From Paragonimus skrjabini miyazakii (lineage: Eukaryota > Platyhelminthes > Trematoda > Plagiorchiida > Troglotrematidae): DNA of 64,000 nt. Shown one piece after another: positions 48,036 to 59,846 of this stretch. The DNA is taken from assembly GCA_014338405.1 (NCBI GenBank), contig JTDE01002499.1, positions 37,679-101,678 of the forward strand. The letters run 5' to 3'. Positions within the stretch are counted from its first letter, which is position 1. Each line of letters starts with the position of its first letter. Below the pieces are notes generated by a model. It was given only the letters and a program-made list of their open reading frames with translations. It was not told the DNA's origin and made no database searches. The position numbers and the translations under genes are program-made.

Positions 48036-48480
48036 CTTCAGTTCAGTTTCCAGGACGGAACGGCTTCAGCCAGAAATTGTCCACTTTCTTGCACCAGTGA
48101 GCTTCTGAGGGCGCCCAATGCTGCGACGACAATGAGAAGAGATTCTTCACTTCTATGAGTTAGTATGAGGGTTACCAGATAAAAGCTGAGGAGTTTAAGC
48201 TGTCAGTGCCATCAGAACACAACAAGTTCACAGCTACCACCGATACACACAAGTATATCCTCCCATTGAAATGACGTGAAACAAGGGTTAAGTGTAAGAC
48301 CAATAAGGGTTTGATTCCTATAACCTATACTTTCAGATGATAAGACTAACTTTGTAAATTGAATAAAAGCAATGAATAAGATTTAAAAGAGATAACAATA
48401 ATGGCAAATAGAGATGAAAAGTTGACTAACTTAAATCTACCACGAGGAAAATACTTTGGAAACTCATCTAACCTAAACCC

Positions 48481-49098
48481 TCACAACAGGTCCGGGAAGA
48501 AAGATGGCCAGCACTCACCCAGTTTGCTTTTGAACTTTGTCACGCTATCCAAGGATGCTACACTCTGTGGAAGCATGTTCCAACAGTTGGTGACTCGACA
48601 TGTGAAGAAGTTAGCCCTAATCGATGTAGCAACCCTCTTCTTCTCCAACGTGAGACTGTTGCCCCGGAAGTGTGAGTTTGTATGAAGGCTGAACAGAGAT
48701 TTCGCCTCAACTCCGGTTATTCCTTTAAGAATCTTGAAGGTTTTTATTAAGTGTCCTCTAACCCTCCTTCGCGCAGGAAAAAACAGATCAAGAATTCTTA
48801 GTCTGTCTCCACATGAGTTTTCTCGCATTCCCTCGAGCAGCTTTGTGAAACTTCTCTGGGCCTTCTCGAGCATCTTCACGTCTTTTACCGTATGCGGGCT
48901 CTGAGCCTGCACACAGTATTCCAAACGTGGCCTAACATAAACTTCATAAAGCAGCAACAACACCTCCTGGCTCCTTGACGCAAACGTTTTCTTCGTCATA
49001 TACAGTGCTCTATTACCTTTTTGCGCCGCCTCTGTACACTGTTGGGAAACTTTAAAGTTCCCCTCCATGAGCATTCCCAGGTCATTAGTGGTTTCCAC
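48481..49098 (-). pseudogene. CR1-like ORF2 C-terminal domain (copy 1)
   Basis: DLGMLMEGNFKVSQQCTEAA, ALYMTKKTFASRSQEVLLLL, YVRPRLEYCVQAQSPHTVKD and FFTCRVTNCWNMLPQSVASL are typical of the region after RT in CR1 and related LINEs. It is 205 codons long and open, ending FFPDLL and a stop. The element's 3' end lies near 48.36 kb. Confidence 0.88.
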
Positions 49099-49191
49099 CC
49101 TCCTCAGCTCTTTCTCCTCCCCCTCCTTGCCAAAATACCTGACTCGCCCTGGCTGTTCCCTAGCAAGCAGCTGATTACACTTGTCTACATT

Positions 49192-50556
49192 CTAGGGTAG
49201 GTGCCATTCACTTGACCACTTTTGAACAGTATTCAAGTCCCCCTGCATGCTCGTGTTGTCAGGATTTCCTGCAACCTTCACATAATCAGCAAAGAGGTAG
49301 CAGGGACATTTCAGGTTGTTGATGAGATCACTGATGAGCATTAATAATAGTAGTGGTCCAAGTACTGATCCCTGAGGTACCCCAATAATCACTGCACCTT
49401 CTGTGGACCTTTTCCCTGCTACCTCTACATAGAAGGTGCGACTTCTCAAGAAGTCCTGTATCCATCCTACCAGTCTTGAAGGAAGACAAAAGGTCCTCAA
49501 TTTTAGGTCCAGCAATCGGTAGTTCACGGAATCAAATGCCTTCCTGATGTCCAAGTAGCAAACCTCAACTTCCTCTCCCCTATCCAGCCTCTCTGTGATC
49601 TCATCGAGGAAGCAAATCAGGTTGGTGAGACACGACCTATGCTTCACAAATCCATGTTGATCTGCAGAGAGAATCCTATTTTCAGTAAGGTGCCTTACAA
49701 TCCCATCTTTAATAATTCTTTCCAACAGTTTCAGAACAACTAATTTGAGACTTACTGGTCGATAGTTGCCCACTTCGTGCTTCTTAGCCCCCTTATGGAT
49801 GGGTATAACCCCTGCCTTCCTCCAGTCATCTGGGATGATGGCCTTCTGTAAGGTAAGATTAAACAGCACGGTGAGAGGCTCCTGTAAGACATCACTGAAA
49901 GGTCTTAGTATCCTTGAATGGATAAAATCTGGCCCCACCGTCTTATTCACGTCTAGCCTATCCAATCCATCCTTAACCTCCTCCTCTCTTATTTCAACTT
50001 CCTCCATTATTGGCCCTCTTGCAGTCTCTATGCTCAGTCCCGCTGTGGTAGATCCAGAGTCCAGAATATGCACCGCCTCAAAAAACCGGCGGAAAACCTC
50101 TACTTTTTGTAGAGGTGATCCGATAACATTGCCGTCAGTATCAACAATGCTCCTCAGTCCTCTCCTAATGGCTCCATTGACCTGGACGTAGCTAAACAAG
50201 GCTCTAGGGTTCATATTATGTTTCTTTACCAAATTCATTTCAAACTTTTTTCTGCATGCATTTTGTACTTCAGTATATCGTTTTCTGGCCGCCTTACACT
50301 GAAAATACCTGATGTACTCCCGAGACTGTTTATATACAGCCCAGGCTTTTCTTTCGCGTCTCAGTGCCTTTTCGACTCTACTGTTCCACCACAGAGGCGT
50401 GCCTTTATGTCTGCTGCGTTTTAGTGGTGCATGCGTGTCAGTTAGTTGCATTAGATTATCTTTAATTATGGCCCAAGCTTTGTCGACATCATTGGTACCA
50501 TGACAATCTATCCAACTTAACTTCTTCGCATCCGACCTTAGTTGGCGTATATTCAT
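49192..50556 (-). pseudogene. CR1-like reverse transcriptase, 454 codons open (copy 1)
   Basis: Thumb and palm motifs are in order: VGPDFIHSRILRPF, IPDDWRKAGVIPIHKGAKKH, NYRPVSLKLVVLKLLERIIK, QHGFVKHRSCLTNLI, EVCYLDIRKAFDSVNYRLLD, GVPQGSVLGPLLLL and CYLFADYVKVAGNPD. The catalytic FADD box reads FADY, so the enzyme would be inactive even where the frame is open. A TAG at the 3' edge interrupts WHLP and NVDKCNQLL, which normally adjoin. Confidence 0.9.
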
Positions 50557-51304
50557 CCTTTAAAAGAATCTACGATATTTGACAGGGGGGTAGCGTAGAC
50601 ACAACTAAACTTCAGACGTATGGTTCCATGGTCACTCTTGCCTAAGGGTGTTCCGACCTTCAAGTCCGAAACGTCGTTGAGATTTCTTGTTATAACAAGA
50701 TCCAAAACTGTAGCAGTTTGATCTTCCCTCCACCTAGTGACCTCAGTGAAATGTTGAAGTAATGCCTTCTCGTTTAGAAGATCCAACAATGCTTCACCAA
50801 ATGTACCACTGGCAGCATGTATTAAATCTCCAGTTCACTTCTGGTGCGTTGAAATCTCCTACAATGAAGAGCCGCTGTGACCTGATCGTTTGTCTCCTAA
50901 GAACTCTGAGTAGTTGCTCATCCTCCCGTCGAGTGGGAGAAGGATTTCTGTAAACGCACAAGAGCAGCAACGTTGTTCTGTTGTCTGCCACGGAACAGCT
51001 TAATAACTGAATATTTCCCACATTAAACTCCTCTTTTTGGCGCTGCCCATAATGCTGCGCTATCAACAACAGAACACCCCACTCATTCTGCCATCTTGTC
51101 TATCTACCCCATGGATGGCGTATCCCGGTGGGCATACATTATCGACTGCCATATCCTCTCGCAACCATGTCTCAGTAACTGCAACGGAATCCTCTCCTCC
51201 CAGTTCCCCTGAGAGCTCACTCCATCTGCTCCCCAGACTACCAGCATTAGTATACAGTACTCCCAGGGACTTTTCAAGGACTTCATAACCACCCATTGTT
51301 TCAA
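50553..51304 (-). pseudogene. CR1-like AP-endonuclease (copy 1)
   Basis: LYTNAGSLGSRWSELSGEL and AVTETWLREDMA open the domain (51.25-51.13 kb). LLLCVYRNPSPTRRED and LFIVGDFNAPEVNW follow in a second frame (50.95-50.83 kb), then ATVLDLVITRNLNDV and PLGKSDHGTIRLKF (50.71-50.62 kb). Three frames are used, so at least two indels have accumulated. Confidence 0.85.
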
Positions 51305-51893
51305 TCTCCTTTACTCAAGGGGCGGCGTATGGCTCAGGCTCTATACCTGAGCACTCCCCCCGTTTTTTTATAGGAGGTTGTCTACCTTTTCCTAGCTTCG
51401 GGTCAAACTATCCACACTCTTTACGTTGAGTTGCTTTTACAATGGGTGACAATCTTCCGTCTGTCTCCCCATTCTCCTGTTCCACGAGTAAGCGTGTTAA
51501 CCGTATCCGTGGCACCAAATCTTTAATGCATTGTTGCGGCGCAATTACTGATCCAGTACCACTGGGTCGGCCAGTATTCCTCCCCCCAACCGAGTCGTCC
51601 GGAGTTACCGTAACTCGACCTTGTGTGGCCGTGTATATTTGCCCCTGCTACCGCCAGGAATCTATCTCGCTGCCTAGGGTTGACGAACTCAGCCATCATA
51701 GGCCTAGGACTAGTTGTATTGAGCTGTCAGTTACCCAATCTCGTTACTCGTTTAATAGCCACATGCTCAGGAATATTTACCTGTCTTAGGAGGTTCACCA
51801 GGCGATATCACACCGCTCTTTCTCTAGCTTTACCTTCTTTCATGATGGGCTCGGGGATGCCTCTGATGATAACATTCCTATTTCTACAAAGGT

Positions 51894-52678
51894 CTACGTC
51901 CCCTTCAGTTTCAAGCCCCAACACAGTTTGACCAAAAGCTCACCTTGGCTATGGACCTCCGTAAATCTTTGTTCTTGGGCTTCCATCTTGAAACAAATAT
52001 CTTCAACCAGCCCCTCCAGTTTCTTAAGTTCTTTTCTTCCCCATTCTACATGGTCTTGGACCGACTTCCGGTTACTCGCTAGTTTGTCTTCTTTCCCACT
52101 CTGCTTATTGCTTTTGTCTCCTCTTACGAAAGTCACTTTTCTACAACTCACCCTGCTAACGGCGGAAACACTTAGTTCAGCAGTTTTAACTTCTAACTCA
52201 CTGACTAAACCCGGCAAGTATTCAGGCTTTGCAGCCGCCTTTCGTCTTTTTTACCCCGGACTCCATCAGAGCCCTTCACTTTGTTGAAGCGTTCTCCCTC
52301 AGTATTTGGAACATTCGGTTCATTACCCCTCATTTTCCTTACGCTATCACCTACCTCGTTGTGCACAGCAGGCGGTGTGCTACTACCAGGGTTCTCCTCC
52401 CGGTTTACTTTAGTGTTCACAACAGAAGCACAATCGTGCAGTTTACCTATGCATGATCCGCAAACCCAAAGCAGCTCCTTACCAACCACACACAAGTCAT
52501 AAGCCCACTTTGAGAGCTTGCTGCATCGACGATGGAACCACTTCGCACACCCATCACATTGTATACCCCCGGCACCGACCTCCAGGTAGCACTTGTTATT
52601 GTCGCAACCGCCAACTTTCCGCCTGATTACCTGAGTACCTTTTCCTGGACCCATGCAATAAATTTCCCTACGATTCAA
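51894..52678 (-). pseudogene. CR1-like ORF1 with PHD finger (copy 1)
   Basis: From 52678: CDNNKCYLEVGAGGIQCDGC, WFHRRCSKLSKWAYDLC and LLWVCGSCIGKL form a PHD-type zinc finger at residues about 25-78. A charged linker follows. The frame stops at 52205 and the protein continues in another frame (52217-51894) with a Lys/Glu-rich segment likely to be helical. Degraded RNVIIRGIPEPIMKE-like sequence follows to about 51.4 kb. Confidence 0.75.
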
Positions 52679-53083
52679 CTGCTGTTATTATCGGTTAAAG
52701 GAAATGGCTCACGAAAACTAAACACCACAACTGAAAGAAAAAAACCAAGTGTACCGGCCTATATGTAGCTCACTTGGGCAGTAAATTGTCACACAGCAAT
52801 TTTGATAGATTCTGAACCTTTCGCTAATGTTTCTGGTGCCAACAAGTCGTCCCGGGTGCTTCAAGTAAGTGACAGCGATATTACAATTTTCAGCTTCCAA
52901 TCTTCAAGAATGGCTTATTCTATATTCTCTGAATATTTCGTACGGAGACTTGAGCTTTCTTCAAATGCGCAAACCCAATTTTGAATATTTCTTCTACACG
53001 CCAGAAATCCAAACCGCCCGCTCAATTCAAGGTCATAGCGTTGTTCTTAAAAGCACTAATAGACAGAGTGCCTTCCACTAATC

Positions 53084-53667
53084 CCATTAAGTATCAGATC
53101 AACCACCAAGGAAGATCTTGGAGTCACTCCGGCAAAACTAGTCCATGGACCAAGTCTGCGACTGTTTGGGGAGGTGTTCCAAGATTCACCTCACATAACT
53201 AATCCAATGAACTAAGTACAAGACCTTCGGAGACATATTGTGAACATTCGCTCTGTCCCTACACGGACGCATACATGGCCCAGTCATACTCCCCGTGATT
53301 TATATACATTCGCACATGTGTTTGTCCGCTGTTATTTAGTAAAGCGTTCACTGCGACCTCCATACTTTGGACCATTCAGAGTAATATCACGCGATGACAA
53401 GTGAATCACCAATGATTGAGCAGGGAAAGGTGATACCGTTAGCACTGACCGCCTGAAAGTAGCGTATGTAAATAGTGACTTTCCACAATCACCAAACAAA
53501 TTAACACGTCAGTTTACAACAAATCATCTTCTCCCTACTACTCAGGCAGTTCCCACAACCTCATTGAGCACATCTTCACACATCCACTTACGGACATCAA
53601 CAAATCCCCGCCACATTTAACCACTCGAACAGGTAGACATATTAATTTGCCCACTCGTTTCCGTTAA
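53084..53667 (+). pseudogene. Gypsy integrase, C-terminal part and pol stop
   Basis: Reads PLSIRSTTKEDLGVTPAKLV, then LRLFGEVF, HVFVRCYLVKRSLRPPYFGP, FRVISRDDK, DTVSTDRLKVAYV and a terminal TRTGRHINLPTRFR before TAA. This is the canonical end of a Kabuki/CsRn1-type integrase. Internal stops are present near 53213, 53400 and 53415. The polypurine tract follows 60 nt later. Confidence 0.88.
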
Positions 53668-53728
53668 CCCGCTTCAGTGTTGTTAATTTTGCCCTCTATC
53701 CGAGCATCAACGCTTGCTTTAGATGCTA

Positions 53729-53742
53729 TGTGGGGGAAATAT
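53729..53742 (+). other. Polypurine tract
   Basis: TGTGGGGGAAATAT sits directly before the TGTAG start of the 3' LTR and after the pol stop, in the place of the plus-strand primer of an LTR retrotransposon. Confidence 0.7.
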
Positions 53743-54074
53743 TGTAGTTTACACTATTTTGTACTTCGTTTTGCTAACATTGCGTTACTGTCGCATCAGA
53801 CTACATTGTATATTTTTGTTTGACTTGAGTTTTCGGAGAAACTCTGCTACACGTGCTTGCTGGTTCTTCCTACAACGCCAGTGGTTGCCATCCAGTATAA
53901 TATATCCTATTTGTTGGAGTAGCTTTCAGTTCTGTTACTTCGCCCCCTCAGCTACGCATGGAACAACCCGAATACTTTCCAGCGCCATTGAACGTCCCAC
54001 GAACATTGTCAATGTTGGTGGGCTTAGTCCTTGACTTCACTCGTTATTTCTGCATCGAGACTTATTGTAGTTCA
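53743..54074 (+). repeat. 3' LTR of the Gypsy element, probably lacking its last ~70 bp
   Basis: Aligns with 37955-38309 over its whole length, for example the shared TTGTATATTTTTGTTTGACT and TGCTACACGTGCTTGC. Similarity stops at TTGTAGTTCA in both copies. The U5 tail seen beside the primer-binding site (ending CTACTACA) is absent here, so this copy appears truncated. Confidence 0.75.
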
Positions 54075-54469
54075 CACATCTGTTCCACCAAAAACACCCG
54101 ATGCTTAAGTCCGTTGAATCGAATGAATCAGTAACCTATAATACGGACTTTATCGAATGGATTGAGAATACCACAACGTCACAAGCAAGTTGTAATACTC
54201 TATGTTTCAACCACCTCTTCAGGAGTGTTGTAATCGAAATCACATTAACAAGGATCCATAAGTCACACGGGATTTGCCGCGGTTGGGCCATTCTGCGCTG
54301 CATCTGAGTTGATTAGTCTAATTATTTGCCTATTAAGTGGGGGTGAACTGATGTAGATAAGACGCGTCTATGTCTGGTGTGGTTTATCCATCCACGCTAC
54401 ACAACGGACAGGAGTTTGCTCTCATTGCGATTAATACAAGCGTATTGTGTGTAAATAGTGAGTGCACAG

Positions 54470-55880
54470 CACCGATCCGCATGGGAAGGCAGGCCCTTGT
54501 GAATCACTTGGGCTTGATCAAAACATACTTTGCGATTATCTGATATTACATGAAGTGCGATGGCCGAATCGTTCTTCAGTCTGTGAAGTTGATGGGCGTC
54601 TGTTGGAGGAAAGCTTGTGTGCCTTTTGTGTTCAGCAAAATGTTCTTTCAGTTGTCCGCTTGTCTCTCCAGTGTAGTTGATGTTGGTTTCGTAAAAATAT
54701 CTGTCTGTTTGCCTATAGAAACTGGATCTCTAGGATGCACCCCCAGTCGTTCTGAGGTATTACTTAAACGAAATACGGTCCGGATAGCGTACTCAGAAAG
54801 GATGGAGCAGATTGTTTCAGACGTTCGTTCACGACACGGTATTTGCACAGTAGACTTGAAGGTTCTGCTCGTTTTTGTCCCTTCCCTAGTTGACCTGCGC
54901 TTAATTGTGTTCTCAATAAATGCGTGTGGATATTGATCAGTAACAAGCATTTCGTTGGTGTGAGTAATTTCTATTGTTCTGAAGACTTTAGTGGTGCAGA
55001 TCTTATTAGCTCTATTAACGATAGATTTGATGACTGTTCTCTTCATACCGATTGATTGTGACCAGTGAAATCGTTGTTGCTCATCAACTTTCACGAGGCA
55101 GTTAAGTGGGCGCTTCGCAGTTTCCGTTTCCAATGTGAATACAATACCGTTGCGTTTTGAGTTGAGGAACTGTAGCAATTGATCGCGAGCGGTCGGTTTC
55201 TTAGCGATAAACGTGTCATCCACACACCACCACCAAATTCGTGGAGGGCAGATAACTTCGCTCATCGTTTGCATTTCTAGGTGTCCAAGGAACAAATTGG
55301 CTACTGTGGGTGCAACAGGGACGCCCACTGCCACACAAATGGTTTGTTTGTACAGTTTTTGCTGGATGTGAAGAAGGTTGAATGCAAGCAGATTTCAAGA
55401 CCAGACGGAATTTCAGGTGATAGCTTAATACGTGCACAATGAGGGTCATCATTATCTAATGATTCTTTAACAATATGAATGGTAAGTTCTACTGGTACAC
55501 TGGTATAAAGAGGGGTCACGTCAAAACTAAGAAAAGTTTTGTCACTACCTAATGTCACGTGTTTGAGTTTGCCAACAAAATCGAAAGAATCTTTACCGCT
55601 GCTCATCAACTTGTTCTGCAACGGTTTGAATATGCAGCTGATGCCCTCGACTGGCTTGTAATTTAAACTGATGGTGTAGTCAACAACAGGTCTAATGGGT
55701 ATTCCTGTTTCATGTACTTTTGGAAGACCACAGAAACGCGAAGGACGGTTACTCTCAGGATTGAGTATGAACCAGGTAGACTGCCCAAGTTTCGCGTCGA
55801 CAGATTGATCATCACGTTTTCTGAAAGACGCTGTGTTACAGCATGTGGGGCAGAAGAAACGTGATTTAATTTTCCTAAAA
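54470..55880 (-). mobile_element. Penelope-like element with GIY-YIG endonuclease, frameshifted
   Basis: RT begins FCGLPKVHETGIPIRPVVDY (55.73 kb), then LSFDVTPLYTSVPVELTIHI (55.53 kb), VGVPVAPTVANLFLGHLEMQ (55.32 kb), the catalytic WWWCVDDTFIAKK (55.23 kb) and IVFTLETETAKRPLNCLV. The C-terminal INYTGETSGQLKEHFAEHKR and NDSAIALHVISDN (54.68-54.54 kb) match a GIY-YIG nuclease (YIGET becomes YTGET). Frame changes occur near 55.37 and 54.70 kb. This RT plus GIY-YIG pairing is diagnostic of Penelope-like elements. It follows the truncated 3' LTR. Confidence 0.87.
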
Positions 55881-56430
55881 GCTTGTCAAAGTTTCTTTTT
55901 TATCATTTACCTGCCCTCGCGAAATATGTTGATCCACACCGATTAATCAGTCCCATGACAGAGGTCCAAATGTCGTGGAGGTGAAACATGGTAGATGAGT
56001 CCATCTAAATTGTCACAGCGGAAACGTGTACACTTCAAGTGGTAGGTAATTGGGTGTACGCGCTTTTTTAAATATACGCCGGGCTGTCATCGCTTCACAT
56101 CTTGAACGGACCCTGTAATCTCCAAGGTCGTGGGTCGAGCGTTCTCTGTGCGTTCCGTGTTCTCTGTGTAGGGATTGATGGAAAGCTAAAGACTAACAGG
56201 ACCAATGGCCTAGTTCATCATATATGCTATGTATCTGTCGTCAAAATTATCTTTCTTGTGACCTCAGAATCCCTTGGGAGCAATACGACGGATCGTAGCC
56301 AACGGATACCTCATTCATTGTAGAGGGAGTGTAAACCAAAGCATCTACACGGGCTACTGCGAGTCAGTTCTTTCTACTTCCGACATATTTTGACCTCCTG
56401 TTCGTACTCAAGCTTTATGGAGTGTTCAGA

Positions 56431-57125
56431 TCCACTACACTGGCGAGGGAATTAAAAAGCAGAGCTTTCCAGCGATTTCAGCGATTTGTGCATGGGTTTG
56501 AAGCCGGAGGCCCGACTCACGGGCAGCCAGCCTGGTTTCGACATCCAGCGGTTTTCTGTTGGTCTGAACGGCAGTCACCGAAAACAGGATGTACCACCGC
56601 TCTTGAACGCTACGGAAAGTATCAAGAATAGAGTGAAATATTGATCTAAGTAGGTCCAATGTATGCATGAATCTAAGAACACTTCGAAACTGTCCTTAAA
56701 AGAGCATCCAACAGTCTTTAACGGAGGGTCAATCTAGTGTTTCATGACCCCGTAAGAAAGGAACTGTCGCACAAGGAAGGTTTAAGGTCGAAGTTTGTAG
56801 AGCATTTTGTTGTAATCCCTTTAGTTGTCGTCGCTTCCTGGGATGAAGAGTTGCCATGTGTCTTGAGTTGCAGAAAATGTGAGCGAAGGTAATAAAAAGT
56901 ATATCGGAAAAGCGAACTACGTGCAAGTACGTAGAATAACAAAGTAGCGAGGATGCTTGTAACATAGAAACCAGGTGCCACATCAGATATTCAGCGATTG
57001 ATACACGGGTTTGAGGCGGAGGCCCAAGATTTCCGGATTCAATCGGTTTATCTTGCTCAGCGTCAAGCGGGAGTCTGCTGATCTGAAAGGCATTCATTGA
57101 AAACAGGGTGCAGCACCCCTCTCGG
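56431..57125 (-). repeat. Duplicated LINE 3' segment
   Basis: The block beginning CAGCGATTTGTGCATGGGTT (56479) recurs, diverged, from CAGCGATTGATACACGGGTT (56992). Both continue through GGAGGCCC and GAAAACAGG. They adjoin the C-terminus of the minus LINE at 57.13 kb and probably represent its 3' end plus an older copy. Confidence 0.6.
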
Positions 57126-57128
57126 GGA

Positions 57129-58062
57129 TCACAGTAAATAACAGGAACGAAGTCCGAATACTTGCATAATAGTGTTCAGAACATTAGCGTCAAGTGATGC
57201 TTTAAAGCGACCGTTAGAAGGGCTGCTAAAGACTTCAGGAAGGAGACTGTTCCGAAGGTTAAGAACACTGTAAGAGAAGAACTGCTGGCTAAAGTAGGTC
57301 GGAGAACGAAGCTTGAAAAGCTTCTTGTTATGTCTCCTCAGAACGTCACAATTCACTCTGATAGAGAACTGTTCAACGAGACTTACTCGCAGCAGGAAAT
57401 GTGTGAGAATCAAATCAACGTGAAGTCGTCGAAATTCAAGTTGGTATAGGTCGATAATTCGAAGTCTGGACTGGTGCGGTACATTTCTTAGGCCCGTGAC
57501 TAGATTGGTAGCCACGCATTGGACATGCCCAATAGCCAGTAGTTCTTTCTTCAGGCCGGTATACACGACCTGATTGGCACACTCAAAGAGCGGTTTCATA
57601 TAAACCCCCTAAAACGTTTGAACCGCTCTCTTGTCTATGCAGGGCAAAGTGTCCTTAATCATCCTAAGAGCGGCAAATCATTTTGTCGCCGCCATTTGAC
57701 GGCGATGCGCAAAAATAAGTTGGACGATAACCAGGTGTCCAGATCTTTATTCAGATCGATTTTCATGCCGAGTGAACTAAAAATCACGGAGACATTGCCA
57801 CAGTCCGACTGAGTGATAAATTTGCGCATCTATTGCTGTTTAGTGAGAGGCTTCAATCGTCCGACCAACGCTTAATCACGTCATGGTCAATCTGCAGTGC
57901 ACTGGGATAAATTACATTCCATATTTTTAGGTCATCGGCATATAGGAGGATGCTGCTGGAAATATATTTCAGATCATTTATGTAGATCAGAACTAACAGA
58001 GGACTCTCCTCAGACAGTCGTAGAGGAGGGGCCGAGGGTCCATTGCTTCTTAGTCGTCGCAT
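57129..58062 (-). pseudogene. LINE RT palm and C-terminal remnant (CR1/Jockey-like)
   Basis: LLVLIYINDLKYISSSILLY followed by ADDLKIWNVIYPSALQIDHD and IKRWSDD (58.0-57.86 kb) is the catalytic segment with an intact YADD. MKPLFECANQVVYTGLKKEL, LRIIDLYQLEFRRLHVDLIL and HNKKLFKLRSPTYFSQQF (57.6-57.28 kb) form the C-terminal domain. It is a second insertion, downstream of the 58.7-59.8 kb copy. Confidence 0.82.
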
Positions 58063-58729
58063 GTGCTTAAATAAAGTTTTTGTTCCCTCAGGCCCTGAAG
58101 AGGACCATTCCTTGTACGAGTTTGGTGTTCACTGATATCCCACCTGCACCTACTTCGAACAGTGTGGAACGCGCTTTGGTCCTACGGGTTTCCCGTAAGA
58201 TTATGCTTCGCGAATAAATAGAAACGGTCTTTGAGAGAACGACGTGGCCGATAAAAGAAAGTGTACCGTTTGTACGGCACAAATAATTCGTCCGCCTTCT
58301 TAGTCGCGCTTTGAAATGCGCAATATCATAAATGAGGCAACGTGTAGTTATCAAAGCCAGCCTTGAAAGCAGAAGTAGAATCAGTAGAAATCACATGGAC
58401 GCAAAGTGTATTCAGCACACTGCAAACTGGCAGTGAGAAGAAGCCATGTTGACAATCCAACCGGCTGCGGTGAACCTCTGAATCGAGAACGTGACTTCTC
58501 AGCAAACTGCTACAAGCCATGCTAAACATGTAACTGCATGGATGGCTGCCATATTTGATGGCCGAAAAAGCGAGAATAAAATCACCCCCTAAGTTGGTGA
58601 GATTCTTGGGAGAATAAATTCAAAGCTGTTGGCCTACCTTCATCAGGCTTCCTCTAGAGGCCTCGACCGGCCTTGGGTGACGCCTCTGCACTTTATCCGG
58701 GATCATTTTTTACTTTTGATGAAAAGGTG

Positions 58730-59846
58730 CTAGATACCAATTTCCTTCTCTAGTTGCAGGCGGACGAGGAGTCTATATAGTAGTTTAAAGTAATGGAGAC
58801 CTAAGTGACTGAAAAGCCTCTTGGGGAAAGCTGACGCATTACTGGCTTCTTCCACATTCGTAGCGGCTTTAGGTGAACTCGAGGATATAGGGAATGCCAG
58901 CTTGCCGCGATACGTCTCAACCACGACCATCTGAAGATGTATGCCTCCAACATAGTAGACTGTATACAGCGAATGGAGGATGTGAATAATTGTGTTTCCG
59001 AGCGCTGAAAGCAAGCTAATTTGAAAGAGGTTAGCCATTTGAATTATTTAGGACATTCTGTAGAATGGCTAGACCGTCACGAATGCTCATGATACTCAAG
59101 GTATTGACATCATCTGCAAAATGCAAAAACTAAGGTATCAAAACAAGAAAATCAATTACAAAGGGGAGGAATCGAAGGAACCACCAACAGTACCACGACG
59201 AACTCCACTGTTGGAGGTGCGGCAGGCAGATAAAGAGGGTTTTCATGGACTTCATGCCGCCGATTGGTGATGTCAAACTTCAGCCATTGAAATATACTAC
59301 CTTGCAGTCCGTAGCAATGCAGTTTACCGAACAGAACAACACGCTTGATGCTATCAAGAACATTGGTAAGACTAGGTATGCAACATCTGCCACGACGCTT
59401 TGTTTGGTGGCTATCATCCACATGGCATTGGCTAACAGAAACTTCGCTGTACACGGCTGCCCCTTCCGACAGCTGTGCTGCGTTGTAGCGAAGACGATGA
59501 GCGATGACGGCTATAAACTAAGTCTTACACGGGCGCCTCCAGTAATTTGGAGATACTATGGTGCGAGTCTACTGCCTTTGAGAACAAGAAAAGGTGTTCG
59601 CTAATTTTCCACTGCTGGGTGGCGCTAATTTAAAAGCAGATTGGGTGAACAATGACTCAAGTGGCTCGACATCCTGCTCAATGGTTTCTTGAAGAGCTTT
59701 TGGGTAAACGTTTCTGAAACCCGGGGAACTGTCTTTGAGGCGTCGGACTTTATACATATCGTTGAAATTAGAAGCGTCCGCAGTGCCCATACCTGCGAGC
59801 TCGATGGTGGAATAAACTTGGAGAGGGACGGTGTGAGAGCAAACAT
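58730..59846 (-). pseudogene. LINE reverse transcriptase remnant (CR1/Jockey-like)
   Basis: VRRLKDSSPGFRNVYPKALQ and ETIEQDVEPLESLFTQS (59.7 kb) open the RT. DSIKRVVLFGKLHCYGLQGS, IFQWLKFDITNRRHEVHENP (59.36-59.24 kb) and FADDVNTLSIMSIRDGLAIL (59.12-59.06 kb) follow. The C-terminal LFSHLGLHYFKLLYRLLVRL ends the frame at 58.73 kb. The FADD box is preserved, but stops and frame changes break the protein. Confidence 0.8.

Larger units (their letters stand above)
48350..52750 (-). mobile_element. CR1-like LINE, near full length (copy 1)
   Basis: ORF1 with PHD finger, AP-endonuclease, reverse transcriptase and CR1-type C-terminal domain are all present in order on the minus strand over 4.4 kb. 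It splits the Gypsy integrase between the QLKASL and KEDLG blocks. It is better preserved than copy 2 (RT open for 454 codons) but carries several frameshifts. The same domain order and PHD-type ORF1 suggest both copies belong to one family. Confidence 0.85.
37955..54074 (+). mobile_element. CsRn1-like Ty3/Gypsy retrotransposon, nested and degenerate
   Basis: The order on the plus strand is 5' LTR, primer-binding site, gag, protease, reverse transcriptase, RNase H, integrase, polypurine tract, 3' LTR. It is interrupted by a DUF4806 unit (38.33-39.87 kb) and two minus-strand CR1-like LINEs (about 43.09-47.86 and 48.1-53.06 kb). Removing these leaves about 4.1 kb of internal sequence, the size expected for this clade. 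The tRNA-Trp-like primer site and the C-H-C-C gag motif are hallmarks of the CsRn1/Kabuki clade. Frameshifts and stops occur in every domain, so it is dead. Confidence 0.85.
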
